A DNA stretch of 64,000 nucleotides. Origin: Streptomyces cupreus (GTDB taxonomy: Bacteria > Actinomycetota > Actinomycetes > Streptomycetales > Streptomycetaceae). The position numbers and the translations under genes were made by a program. The stretch lies in contig NZ_JACMSF010000021.1 in the NCBI RefSeq assembly GCF_014257025.1, positions 1 to 64,000 on the forward strand, in the 5' to 3' direction. Below, piece by piece: positions 8,677 through 15,482 of the stretch. Every line of letters begins with the position of its first letter. Positions within the stretch are counted from its first letter, which is position 1. A model generated the notes under the pieces. It did not search any database, was not told the DNA's origin, and saw nothing but the letters and a program-made list of their open reading frames with translations.

Positions 8677-8715
8677 GGACAGCCGAGTGCCAGCCGCAGG
8701 CTGCTTCGGACAGCG
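8677..8715 (+). promoter_or_regulatory. Direct repeat and small palindrome upstream of sigE, possible CseB-responsive region
   Basis: GGACAGC occurs at 8677 and again at 8708, 31 bases apart start to start (about three helical turns). A perfect short inverted repeat CAGCC-GCA-GGCTG lies between them at 8691-8703. It ends about 80 bases before the sigE start. In S. coelicolor the sigE promoter needs the response regulator CseB. Assigning these repeats to CseB is inference from position and spacing. Confidence 0.35.
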
Positions 8716-8796
8716 CCGTGACAACGCCTCCGTAGCTTCATCTGCGTGCTCGACAGGAGCGCGACAGAAGTCAACGGGGATGTGGAGGCGGTCAAC

Positions 8797-9336
8797 ATGG
8801 CGCAGGGCGAGGTGCTCGAATTCGAGGAGTACGTCCGCACCCGGCAGGACGCGCTGCTGCGCAGCGCGCGTCGGCTGGTGCCGGACCCCGTGGACGCCCA
8901 GGACCTCCTCCAGACGGCGCTCGTCCGCACGTACGGCCGCTGGGAGACCATCGAGGACAAGCGGCTCGCGGACGCCTACCTTCGCCGGGTGATGATCAAC
9001 ACGCGGACCGAGTGGTGGCGGGCCCGCAAGCTGGAGGAGGTGCCGACCGAGCAGCTCCCGGACGCCTCGGTCGACGACTCCACCGAGCAGCACGCGGACC
9101 GCGCCCTCCTGATGGACGTCATGAAGGTGCTCGCCCCCAAGCAGCGCAGTGTGGTCGTGCTGCGACACTGGGAGCAGATGTCCACGGAGGAGACGGCCGC
9201 CGCCCTCGGCATGTCGGCCGGAACGGTCAAGAGCACGCTGCACCGGGCGCTCGCCCGGCTCCGCGAGGAGCTGGAGAGCCGCGATCTGGACGCACGCGCG
9301 CTGGAGCGTGAGGAGCGGGAGCGTTGCGCGGCCTAG
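8797..9336 (+). CDS. sigE: ECF RNA polymerase sigma factor SigE
   Basis: SigE directs transcription of cell-envelope stress genes in Streptomyces. The 179-residue protein has sigma region 2 (EEYVRTRQDALLRSARRLV, then DPVDAQDLLQTALVRTYGRW) and region 4 with its helix-turn-helix (MSTEETAAALGMSAGTVKST), and lacks regions 1 and 3 as ECF factors do. The sequence is very close to what I recall of S. coelicolor SigE. I chose ATG 8797 (MAQGEVLEFEE), with a GGAGG site about 8 bases upstream; the known protein begins around GEVLEFEE. Unlike most ECF factors it has no anti-sigma gene next door: control is at transcription through CseB/CseC. Its last codons overlap the start of cseA. Confidence 0.96.
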   Translation: MAQGEVLEFEEYVRTRQDALLRSARRLVPDPVDAQDLLQTALVRTYGRWETIEDKRLADAYLRRVMINTRTEWWRARKLEEVPTEQLPDASVDDSTEQHADRALLMDVMKVLAPKQRSVVVLRHWEQMSTEETAAALGMSAGTVKSTLHRALARLREELESRDLDARALEREERERCAA

Positions 9337-9995
9337 CCAGTGACGCCACAGAGGCGACCGGGGCACGAGGGACCACCCAGGCGGTGATCACGGCGCTCGC
9401 CGTGTTCGCCGCCCTCGCCCTTTCCGTGTCCGCCTGCGCCACCGGCGGCACCGGCGCCAGGGACGAGGGCCCGGCGCACGACGAGTCGGTCGCGGGCGCG
9501 GCCGTGGCCCCGCAGGGGTCCCCTTCACCGTCGTCGGCCGGCCGCCCCGGCCAGGCGGAGGTCGTACGGCTGATCAAGTCGGACCCGAAGATCTCGACCG
9601 AGGTCAAGCGCGACCTCAAGCCCTGCACCGCCGACGACTACCCCATCGACACCTCCTACGGCGAGCTGACCGGCGGGACCTCCGAAGACGTCGTCGTCAA
9701 CGTCCTGACCTGCGGAGACGGCGTGGGTGTCGGCTCGTATGTGTATCGCGAGCAGAACGGCACGTACGAGAATGTGTTCAAGGCCGAGGAGCCGCCGGTG
9801 TACGCGCAGATCGACCGCGGTGATCTGGTGGTGAGCAAGCAGGTGTACGAGAAGGGCGACCCGGTGTCGAGTCCGTCCGGCGAGAACGTGATCACGTACC
9901 GCTGGAGCGAGGGCCGCTTCGCCCAGGAGTACTTCTGGCACAACGACTACGGCACGGTCGTCGGCGACGAACCCTCGCCGGTGCCGGATGCCTGA
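9324..9995 (+). CDS. cseA: CseA lipoprotein, negative modulator of the sigE system
   Basis: CseA is a lipoprotein on the outer face of the membrane that dampens sigE expression in S. coelicolor. The 223-residue product has a hydrophobic signal (VITALAVFAALALSVSAC) ending in a lipobox whose cysteine would be lipidated, then a flexible Ala/Ser/Pro linker and a globular domain of about 150 residues. The best start is a TTG at 9324 inside the sigE coding sequence, behind a GAGGAG-like site; later in-frame starts would cut into the signal peptide. The 13-base overlap with sigE suggests translational coupling. No catalytic motif is seen. Confidence 0.88.
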   Translation: MRGLASDATEATGARGTTQAVITALAVFAALALSVSACATGGTGARDEGPAHDESVAGAAVAPQGSPSPSSAGRPGQAEVVRLIKSDPKISTEVKRDLKPCTADDYPIDTSYGELTGGTSEDVVVNVLTCGDGVGVGSYVYREQNGTYENVFKAEEPPVYAQIDRGDLVVSKQVYEKGDPVSSPSGENVITYRWSEGRFAQEYFWHNDYGTVVGDEPSPVPDA

Positions 9996-10096
9996 GCACG
10001 GCGTGGACGGGCTGAGCACGGCCGGATGAACCGATCGGGCGCTCGGACCGATCTCCTAGTAGGACACCCACCACCACGAGGACTGAGAGCACCGGG

Positions 10097-10801
10097 ATGG
10101 CAGACCAGACCCACGTTCTGTTCGTCGAGGACGACGACGTCATCCGCGAGGCCACCCAGCTCGCCCTGGAGCGGGACGGCTTCGCGGTCACGGCCATGCC
10201 CGACGGTCTGTCGGGCCTGGAGGCGTTCCGGGCGGACCGGCCCGACATCGCCCTGCTGGACGTCATGGTCCCGGGCCTGGACGGGGTCAGCCTGTGCCGG
10301 CGGATCCGCGACGAGTCGACCGTGCCGGTGATCATGCTGTCTGCGCGCGCCGACTCCATCGATGTCGTGCTGGGCCTGGAGGCGGGCGCCGACGACTATG
10401 TGACCAAGCCGTTCGACGGTGCCGTGCTGGTCGCCCGGATCCGTGCGGTGCTGCGCCGCTTCGGGCACGCGAGCGGTGGCGCGCAGGCCGCGGAGCCGGG
10501 AGCGGCTGCGACCGGCGGGGTGCTGACCTTCGGTGAACTGGAGATCGACACCGAGGGGATGGAGGTGCGCCGGGCCGGCCGGCCGGTGGCGCTCACCCCG
10601 ACCGAGATGCGGCTGCTGCTGGAGTTCTCCTCGGCGCCGGGCACGGTGCTCTCCCGGGACAAGCTCCTGGAGCGGGTGTGGGACTACGGCTGGGGCGGGG
10701 ACACCCGGGTCGTCGACGTCCATGTGCAGCGGCTGCGCACGAAGATCGGCCAGGACCGGATCGAGACGGTCCGTGGCTTCGGCTACAAGCTCAAGGCCTG
10801 A
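10097..10801 (+). CDS. cseB: Response regulator CseB
   Basis: OmpR/PhoB-type response regulator that activates the sigE promoter when phosphorylated by CseC. The 234-residue product has a receiver domain with acidic pocket E11-D12-D13, phosphoacceptor D55 (ALLDVMVPG), and the conserved lysine in VTKPFDG. A C-terminal winged-helix domain follows (VALTPTEMRLLLEF, RVWDYGWGGDTRVVDVHVQR, GFGYKL). It starts at ATG 10097 about 100 bases after cseA and 12 bases before cseC, consistent with one operon. Confidence 0.95.
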   Translation: MADQTHVLFVEDDDVIREATQLALERDGFAVTAMPDGLSGLEAFRADRPDIALLDVMVPGLDGVSLCRRIRDESTVPVIMLSARADSIDVVLGLEAGADDYVTKPFDGAVLVARIRAVLRRFGHASGGAQAAEPGAAATGGVLTFGELEIDTEGMEVRRAGRPVALTPTEMRLLLEFSSAPGTVLSRDKLLERVWDYGWGGDTRVVDVHVQRLRTKIGQDRIETVRGFGYKLKA

Positions 10802-10813
10802 GCGGGGCGGGGA

Positions 10814-12151
10814 ATGCGGGGGATCTCCTGGCGCCGTGCGGATCTACGCGCGGCCGATATCCGTACCGGGCTGAAGTGGAAGCTCAGCGCGGCCATCGCG
10901 CTGGTCGGCGCGCTGGTGGCGGTCGCGCTCAGCCTGGTCGTGCACAACGCGGCGCGTGTGTCGATGCTGGACAACGCGCGCGATCTCGCCGATGAACGGA
11001 TCCAGATCGCGCAGCGCAACTACGAGCTGTCCGGGCGCCCGAACTTCCCGAACGTCAAGGTCGACGACCCGGATCTGCCCGAGCCGCTCCGGGAGAAGGT
11101 CCAGCAGCGGCGGCGGGCGACGTACGTCACCGACTCGGCGGGCGGCGGGCCGGACATCTGGGCGGCCGTGCCGGTGCAGGACGGGAAGGTGCTGTCGCTG
11201 CACACCGGGTTCACCGACCGCAGCACCGACATCCTCAAGGATCTCGACCAGGCCCTGGTGATCGGCTCCATCGCGGTCGTCCTCGGCGGCAGCGCGATCG
11301 GGGTGCTGATCGGCGGGCAGATGTCGCGCCGACTGCGCAAGGCGGCGGTCGCGGCGGGGCAGGTCGCCAAGGGCGAGACGGACGTACGGGTGCGGGACGC
11401 GATCGGCGGGGTCGTCCGGGACGAGACCGACGATCTCGCGCGGGCGGTGGACGCCATGGCGGACGCGCTTCAGCAGCGACTTGAGGCGGAGCGGCGGGTC
11501 ACGGCCGACATCGCGCACGAGCTGCGTACGCCGGTGACCGGGCTGCTGACCGCGGCGGAACTGTTGCCGCCCGGGCGGCCGACCGAGCTGGTGCTGGACC
11601 GGGCGAAGGCCATGCGGACGCTGGTGGAGGACGTCCTGGAGGTCGCCCGCCTGGACGGTGCCTCGGAGCGGGCGGAGTTGCAGGACATCATGCTGGGCGA
11701 GTTCATCACCCGGCGGGTCGCGGCGAAGGATCCGGACGTCGAGGTCCGTGTCGTGCACGAGTCGGAGGTCACCACAGACCCTCGGCGCCTGGAGCGCGTG
11801 CTGTTCAACCTCCTCGCCAATGCCGCCCGGCACGGCAAGCCGCCGGTCGAGGTCACCGTCGAGGGGCGGGTCATCCGGGTCCGCGACCACGGTCCCGGGT
11901 TCCCGGAGGCGCTGCTCGCGGACGGGCCGAGCCGGTTCCGCACCGGGAGCAGCGACCGGGCCGGCCACGGGCACGGCCTGGGCCTGACCATCGCGGCCGG
12001 CCAGGCCCGCGTCCTCGGCGCCCGCCTGACCTTCCGCAACATCCGCCCGGCCGGCGCCCCGGAGGGCGTACCGGCGGAGGGGGCGGTGGCGGTGCTGTGG
12101 CTGCCGGAGCACGCACCGACGAATACGGGCAGCTATCCGATGCTGCCGTAG
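10814..12151 (+). CDS. cseC: Sensor histidine kinase CseC
   Basis: Membrane sensor kinase that detects envelope damage, for example from cell-wall antibiotics, and phosphorylates CseB. In the 445 residues I see transmembrane helix 1 near 20-43 (KLSAAIALVGALVAVALSLV) and an extracytoplasmic loop of about 95 residues. Transmembrane helix 2 follows (ALVIGSIAVVLGGSAIGVLI), then a HAMP region, the H-box DIAHELRTP with H235, the N-box LLANAARHG and the G-boxes DHGPGFP and GHGLGL. The start at ATG 10814 has a GGGGCGGGG ribosome site. It is the last gene of sigE-cseABC and converges on the exporter gene. Confidence 0.95.
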   Translation: MRGISWRRADLRAADIRTGLKWKLSAAIALVGALVAVALSLVVHNAARVSMLDNARDLADERIQIAQRNYELSGRPNFPNVKVDDPDLPEPLREKVQQRRRATYVTDSAGGGPDIWAAVPVQDGKVLSLHTGFTDRSTDILKDLDQALVIGSIAVVLGGSAIGVLIGGQMSRRLRKAAVAAGQVAKGETDVRVRDAIGGVVRDETDDLARAVDAMADALQQRLEAERRVTADIAHELRTPVTGLLTAAELLPPGRPTELVLDRAKAMRTLVEDVLEVARLDGASERAELQDIMLGEFITRRVAAKDPDVEVRVVHESEVTTDPRRLERVLFNLLANAARHGKPPVEVTVEGRVIRVRDHGPGFPEALLADGPSRFRTGSSDRAGHGHGLGLTIAAGQARVLGARLTFRNIRPAGAPEGVPAEGAVAVLWLPEHAPTNTGSYPMLP

Positions 12152-12179
12152 CGGCGCCTTCGATGGGCGCTTGCGCCGC
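12151..12179. terminator. Possible terminator between cseC and the DHA2 exporter gene
   Basis: Arms GCGGCGC (12151-12157) and GCGCCGC (12173-12179) can pair, with a 15-base loop. It lies between two convergent genes. There is no T-run, so the call is tentative. Confidence 0.35.
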
Positions 12180-12219
12180 CCCCGCGAAGTCGGCGGCACG
12201 CGCCACTGACAACGACCGG

Positions 12220-13785
12220 TCAGACGGTCTCCGCCACCGGAGCCTTCGGCGCCGTGGCGTCCTCCTTCGGGCCTGCCCCCTTCAGCGGGACCTCCTTCAC
12301 GAACACCGCGGCGACCAGCGCGACCACGGCCACCACGGCCCCGAGCAGGAACGCCGAGTGGGTGCCGGCGGACACCGCGTGCTGGTAGGCCTCGCGCACC
12401 GCCTCCGGCAGCTTCGCCAGGCTCGCGGCGTCCAGCTGTGCGGACTGCTCGGTCACCTTGGAGCCGATCGCCCCGGCCCGCTCGGCCATGACATCCCCGA
12501 CTCGGTTGTTGAACAGGGCGCCCATGATCGCGACACCGAAGGAGGAGCCGAGCGTACGGAAGAGAGTGGTGGAGGAGGACGCGACGCCCATGTCCTTCAT
12601 CTCCACGCTGTTCTGCGCGACCAGCATGGTGATCTGCATCAGACAGCCCATGCCGAGACCGACCACGGCCATGAACACACCGGAGGTGAACCGCGAGGTC
12701 CCGGTGTCCATGGTGGACAGCAGGTACAGCCCGACGACCATGAGGACACTGCCGAGGACCGGGAAGACGTAGTAGCGCCCGGTGTTGGTGGTCACGCGGC
12801 CCGCGACCATCGAGGTCACCAGCATCGCGCCGAGCATCGGCAGGAGCAGCAGCCCGGAGTTGGTGGCGGACGCGCCCTGCACGGACTGCTGGTACAGCGG
12901 CAGGAAGAGCGTGGCGCCGAACATCACGAAGCCGGTGATGAAGCCGATGACGGACATCAGCGTGAAGTTCCGGCTGCGGAAGATGTGCAGCGGCAGCACC
13001 GGCTCGGCGGCCTTGGTCTGCCAGAACACGAACCCGACGAGCGCGGCGACGCCGATGCCGATCAGCTCCATGATCCGCGCGGACGTCCAGGCGTACTCGG
13101 TGCCGCCCCAGGTGGTGACCAGCACGATCGCGGTGATGCCGACGGTCAGCAGCGCGGCGCCCAGATAGTCGATCCGCGCCTCGGCCCGCTTCTTCGGCAG
13201 TTGCAGGACCGCGCTGATGGCGAGCAGGGCGACGATGCCGAGGGGCAGGTTGATGTAGAAGGCCCAGCGCCAGCCCCAGTGGTCGGTGATGGTGCCGCCG
13301 ACCAGCGGTCCGCCGATCATCGCGAGCGCCATGACGCCGGCCATCATGCCCTGGTACTTGCCGCGCTCGCGGGGCGGGATCAGGTCGCCGATGATCGCCA
13401 TCACACCGACCATGAGTCCGCCGGCGCCGAGGCCCTGCACGGCCCGGAAGCCGATGAGCTGGCCCATGTCCTGGGCCATGCCGCTGAGCGCGGAGCCGAT
13501 CAGGAAGAGCACGATCGAGCTCATGAAGACGCCCTTGCGCCCGTACATGTCGCCGAGCTTGCCCCACAGTGGGGTGGAGGCGGCGGTGGCGAGGGTGTAC
13601 GCGGTGACGACCCACGAGAGATGTTCGAGCCCGCCCAGTTCTCCCACGATCGTCGGCATCGCCGTACCGATGATCATGTTGTCGAGCATCGCCAGCATCA
13701 TCGTGATCATGAGCGCGAGCAGGACCACCCGCACGCTCTTGGGCTGTTTCTCCGGTACCGCGTCCACTGCCTGTGTCTGCGCCAT
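12220..13785 (-). CDS. DHA2-family (EmrB/QacA) drug:proton antiporter
   Basis: A 521-residue multidrug exporter of the major facilitator superfamily with about 14 transmembrane helices. Family signatures include ALDNMIIGTAMPTI-type helix 1 (LAMLDNMIIGTAMPTIVGEL), WVVTAYTL, the cytoplasmic loop GKLGDMYGRKG, and motif C-like GFRAVQGLGAGGLM. A cytoplasmic tail with Lys/Pro/Ala follows the last helix. The ATG at 13785 has a GGGGGAG site; an alternative GTG lies three codons upstream. It is divergent from a TetR gene across a large inverted repeat, so it is probably repressed by that TetR and induced by an unknown substrate. Confidence 0.92.
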   Translation of the reverse strand: MAQTQAVDAVPEKQPKSVRVVLLALMITMMLAMLDNMIIGTAMPTIVGELGGLEHLSWVVTAYTLATAASTPLWGKLGDMYGRKGVFMSSIVLFLIGSALSGMAQDMGQLIGFRAVQGLGAGGLMVGVMAIIGDLIPPRERGKYQGMMAGVMALAMIGGPLVGGTITDHWGWRWAFYINLPLGIVALLAISAVLQLPKKRAEARIDYLGAALLTVGITAIVLVTTWGGTEYAWTSARIMELIGIGVAALVGFVFWQTKAAEPVLPLHIFRSRNFTLMSVIGFITGFVMFGATLFLPLYQQSVQGASATNSGLLLLPMLGAMLVTSMVAGRVTTNTGRYYVFPVLGSVLMVVGLYLLSTMDTGTSRFTSGVFMAVVGLGMGCLMQITMLVAQNSVEMKDMGVASSSTTLFRTLGSSFGVAIMGALFNNRVGDVMAERAGAIGSKVTEQSAQLDAASLAKLPEAVREAYQHAVSAGTHSAFLLGAVVAVVALVAAVFVKEVPLKGAGPKEDATAPKAPVAETV

Positions 13786-13804
13786 GACTCCCACTCCCCC
13801 AGCT

Positions 13805-13877
13805 ACTTACTTGCCGCCCGGCTAGTTGTCTACACTTCAGGAAAGTAGAGGCGTAACTAGCCGGGCGTCAAGTAAGT
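13805..13877. promoter_or_regulatory. Long inverted repeat (TetR operator region) between the exporter and tetR
   Basis: Two 23-base arms, 13805-13827 and 13855-13877, are inverted copies matching at 22 of 23 positions (left arm starts ACTTACTTG; right arm ends CAAGTAAGT). The 27-base spacer holds a weaker third element, CTACACTT...AAGTAGAG. The arms end about 20 bases from the exporter start and about 25 bases from the tetR start, so a dimer bound at each arm could block both promoters. Confidence 0.7.
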
Positions 13878-13902
13878 GTCGGAAAGCGCGAGGAGTACGA
13901 GG

Positions 13903-14505
13903 ATGGGCGGCATGAGCGGCATGGATGGCACCAAGCAGCGGCGCCGCGGTAACACCCGTCAGCGCATCCAGGACGTGGCGCTCGAACTCTTCGCCGAGCA
14001 GGGATACGAGAAGACCTCACTGCGGGAGATCGCCGAGCGCCTCGACGTCACCAAGGCGGCGCTCTACTACCACTTCAAGACCAAGGAAGAGATCCTGGTC
14101 AGCATCTACGACGATCTGACCCGGCCGATCCTCGACCTGATCGAGTGGGGCAAGGGCGAGCCGCACACTCTGGAGACGAAGCAGGAGATCGTACGGCGCT
14201 ACAACGCCATCCTCACCGACGCCGCCCCCTTGTTCCGCTTCATGCAGGAGAACCAGGCGACGGTACGGGAACTGCGCGTCGGCGAGACCATCAAGGAGCG
14301 CATGCAGGGCCTGCGCGAGATCATCATCGACCCGGACGCCGAACTGGTCGACCAGGTCCGCTACGTCAGCGCGATCTTCACCCTGCACGCCGGGATGTTC
14401 TTCCTCCAGGACCTCGACGCCGATCCCGAGGACAAGCGCGACGCCGTACTGGAGGTCGCGATGGACCTGGTGACCCAGGCCCATCGCGGGAGCGGGCGGC
14501 TTTAG
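13903..14505 (+). CDS. TetR-family transcriptional regulator
   Basis: A 200-residue repressor. The N-terminal helix-turn-helix is clear (IQDVALELFAEQGYEKTSLR, then ERLDVTKAALYYHFKTKEE), followed by an all-helical ligand-binding and dimerisation domain. I chose ATG 13903 (MGGMSGMDG), which has an AGGAG site 7 bases upstream; ATG 13915 and an upstream GTG 13876 are alternatives, but the GTG would lie inside the operator arm. Divergence from the DHA2 exporter and the inverted repeat between them point to control of that exporter and of itself. The inducer is unknown. Confidence 0.9.
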   Translation: MGGMSGMDGTKQRRRGNTRQRIQDVALELFAEQGYEKTSLREIAERLDVTKAALYYHFKTKEEILVSIYDDLTRPILDLIEWGKGEPHTLETKQEIVRRYNAILTDAAPLFRFMQENQATVRELRVGETIKERMQGLREIIIDPDAELVDQVRYVSAIFTLHAGMFFLQDLDADPEDKRDAVLEVAMDLVTQAHRGSGRL

Positions 14506-14515
14506 GCCTTGGGCC

Positions 14516-15112
14516 TTAGAGCGACAGGCCCTTGGCGCGCAGGAACGCCACCGGGTCGACGGCCGAGCCGTAGTTCGCGGTCGTACGGATCTCGAAGTGC
14601 AGGTGCGGGCCGCTGGAGTTGCCGGTGTTGCCGGACAGGGCGATGCGCTGGCCGGTCTTGACTATCTGACCGACCTTCACCTGGATCTTCGACAGGTGGG
14701 CGTACTGGGAGTACGTGCCGTTGCCGTGCTTGATGACGACGGCGTTGCCGTAGGCGGGGCCGTCACCGGCGCCGTTGCCGCCGGCCTTGACGACGGTGCC
14801 GCCGTGCGCTGCGTAGACCTGGGTGCCGCTGGCGACGGCGAAGTCCTGGCCGCTGTGGGTGGACTGCCACATGGCGCCGTTCTGGGCGAAGCTCGCGGAC
14901 TTCGTGTACTTCTTCACCGGCTTGACCCAGGAGACGGCCTTGGCCGCCTTGGTGGCCTTCGCGGTCGTGGCGGTCTGGGCGACGGCGGGCTGCGCGGCCT
15001 GGGCGACTCCGGCCCCCAGCACGACCGACGCCCCCAGGGCTGCGGCCACGGCGGCGACGCGGGTGCGGAGCGTGGACGTACGGGAAGAACGGGCGGAGAC
15101 GCGCTGGGACAT
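14516..15112 (-). CDS. Secreted M23 (LytM/lysostaphin-type) peptidoglycan endopeptidase
   Basis: A secreted zinc metallopeptidase that cleaves peptide cross-links in the cell wall. The 198-residue precursor has a signal peptide (R-rich start, AAVAAALGASVVLGAGVAQA, cleavage near residue 40), a short Ala/Thr/Lys linker, and an M23 domain with zinc ligands H86 and D90 (THSGQD), H139 (YAHLS) and H172 of the GPHLHFEI motif. The start at ATG 15112 gives a normal signal peptide; upstream in-frame codons are non-coding in character. It converges on tetR and is divergent from the NACHT genes. I looked for a c-di-AMP (ydaO) riboswitch in its leader and did not find one. Confidence 0.92.
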   Translation of the reverse strand: MSQRVSARSSRTSTLRTRVAAVAAALGASVVLGAGVAQAAQPAVAQTATTAKATKAAKAVSWVKPVKKYTKSASFAQNGAMWQSTHSGQDFAVASGTQVYAAHGGTVVKAGGNGAGDGPAYGNAVVIKHGNGTYSQYAHLSKIQVKVGQIVKTGQRIALSGNTGNSSGPHLHFEIRTTANYGSAVDPVAFLRAKGLSL

Positions 15113-15482
15113 CGGAACCTCGGGGGGTCGGGGACATGAAAACCACCCGGCACTCGGACGGCTGCCGGATGGGCCAGTCCTTGGTACCCCTGACCCCCAT
15201 CCACCCCCAAACCCCAGATCTACGACGGAAGATAGTACTTCATCCGAAAACTGAACCCTTCTTGACAGAGCTCCCATCTAGGACAAATAAGCCCATGCCC
15301 GCAAAACCGGCCTTGAGGCTCCGTGCCATAAGTCCTTTTTGCCCCATGGACCTTTCCACTACTCGACCTAGTAACGGACAAATCGCCTGTGCGGCATGTC
15401 ACCGGCTGTCAAGATCCAAGGACGGCGGAATGTGACCGGCGCTACGCTGACCAGCGTTCATGTGACGACGGGGGAGGGCGGG
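15113..15482. other. 370-base A+T-rich intergenic region between the M23 peptidase and the NACHT pair
   Basis: The stretch 15241-15420 counts to roughly 53% G+C against about 70% or more in the flanking genes. It must hold the leftward promoter and leader of the M23 gene and the rightward promoter of the NACHT genes. A TTGACA box lies at 15262-15267 on the + strand, but the hexamer 17 bases downstream (AAATAA) is a poor -10. No gene is visible. Low G+C makes it a possible Lsr2 binding region. Confidence 0.55.

Noticed and set aside
10844..13615. Very long open frame opposite cseC and the exporter
   Set aside because: G+C-rich codon bias keeps antisense frames open. It has His/Arg/Pro-rich non-protein composition, and the sense genes are well recognised.
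15262..15290. Consensus promoter for the NACHT genes (TTGACA at 15262)
   Set aside because: The hexamer 17 bases downstream, AAATAA, matches the -10 consensus poorly. I report it only as part of the leader.
15113..15300. c-di-AMP (ydaO) riboswitch in the leader of the M23 peptidase
   Set aside because: A GAACCC...TTGACAG-like string appears, but on the wrong strand relative to the M23 gene, and the paired conserved GGGGAACC-type half is absent.
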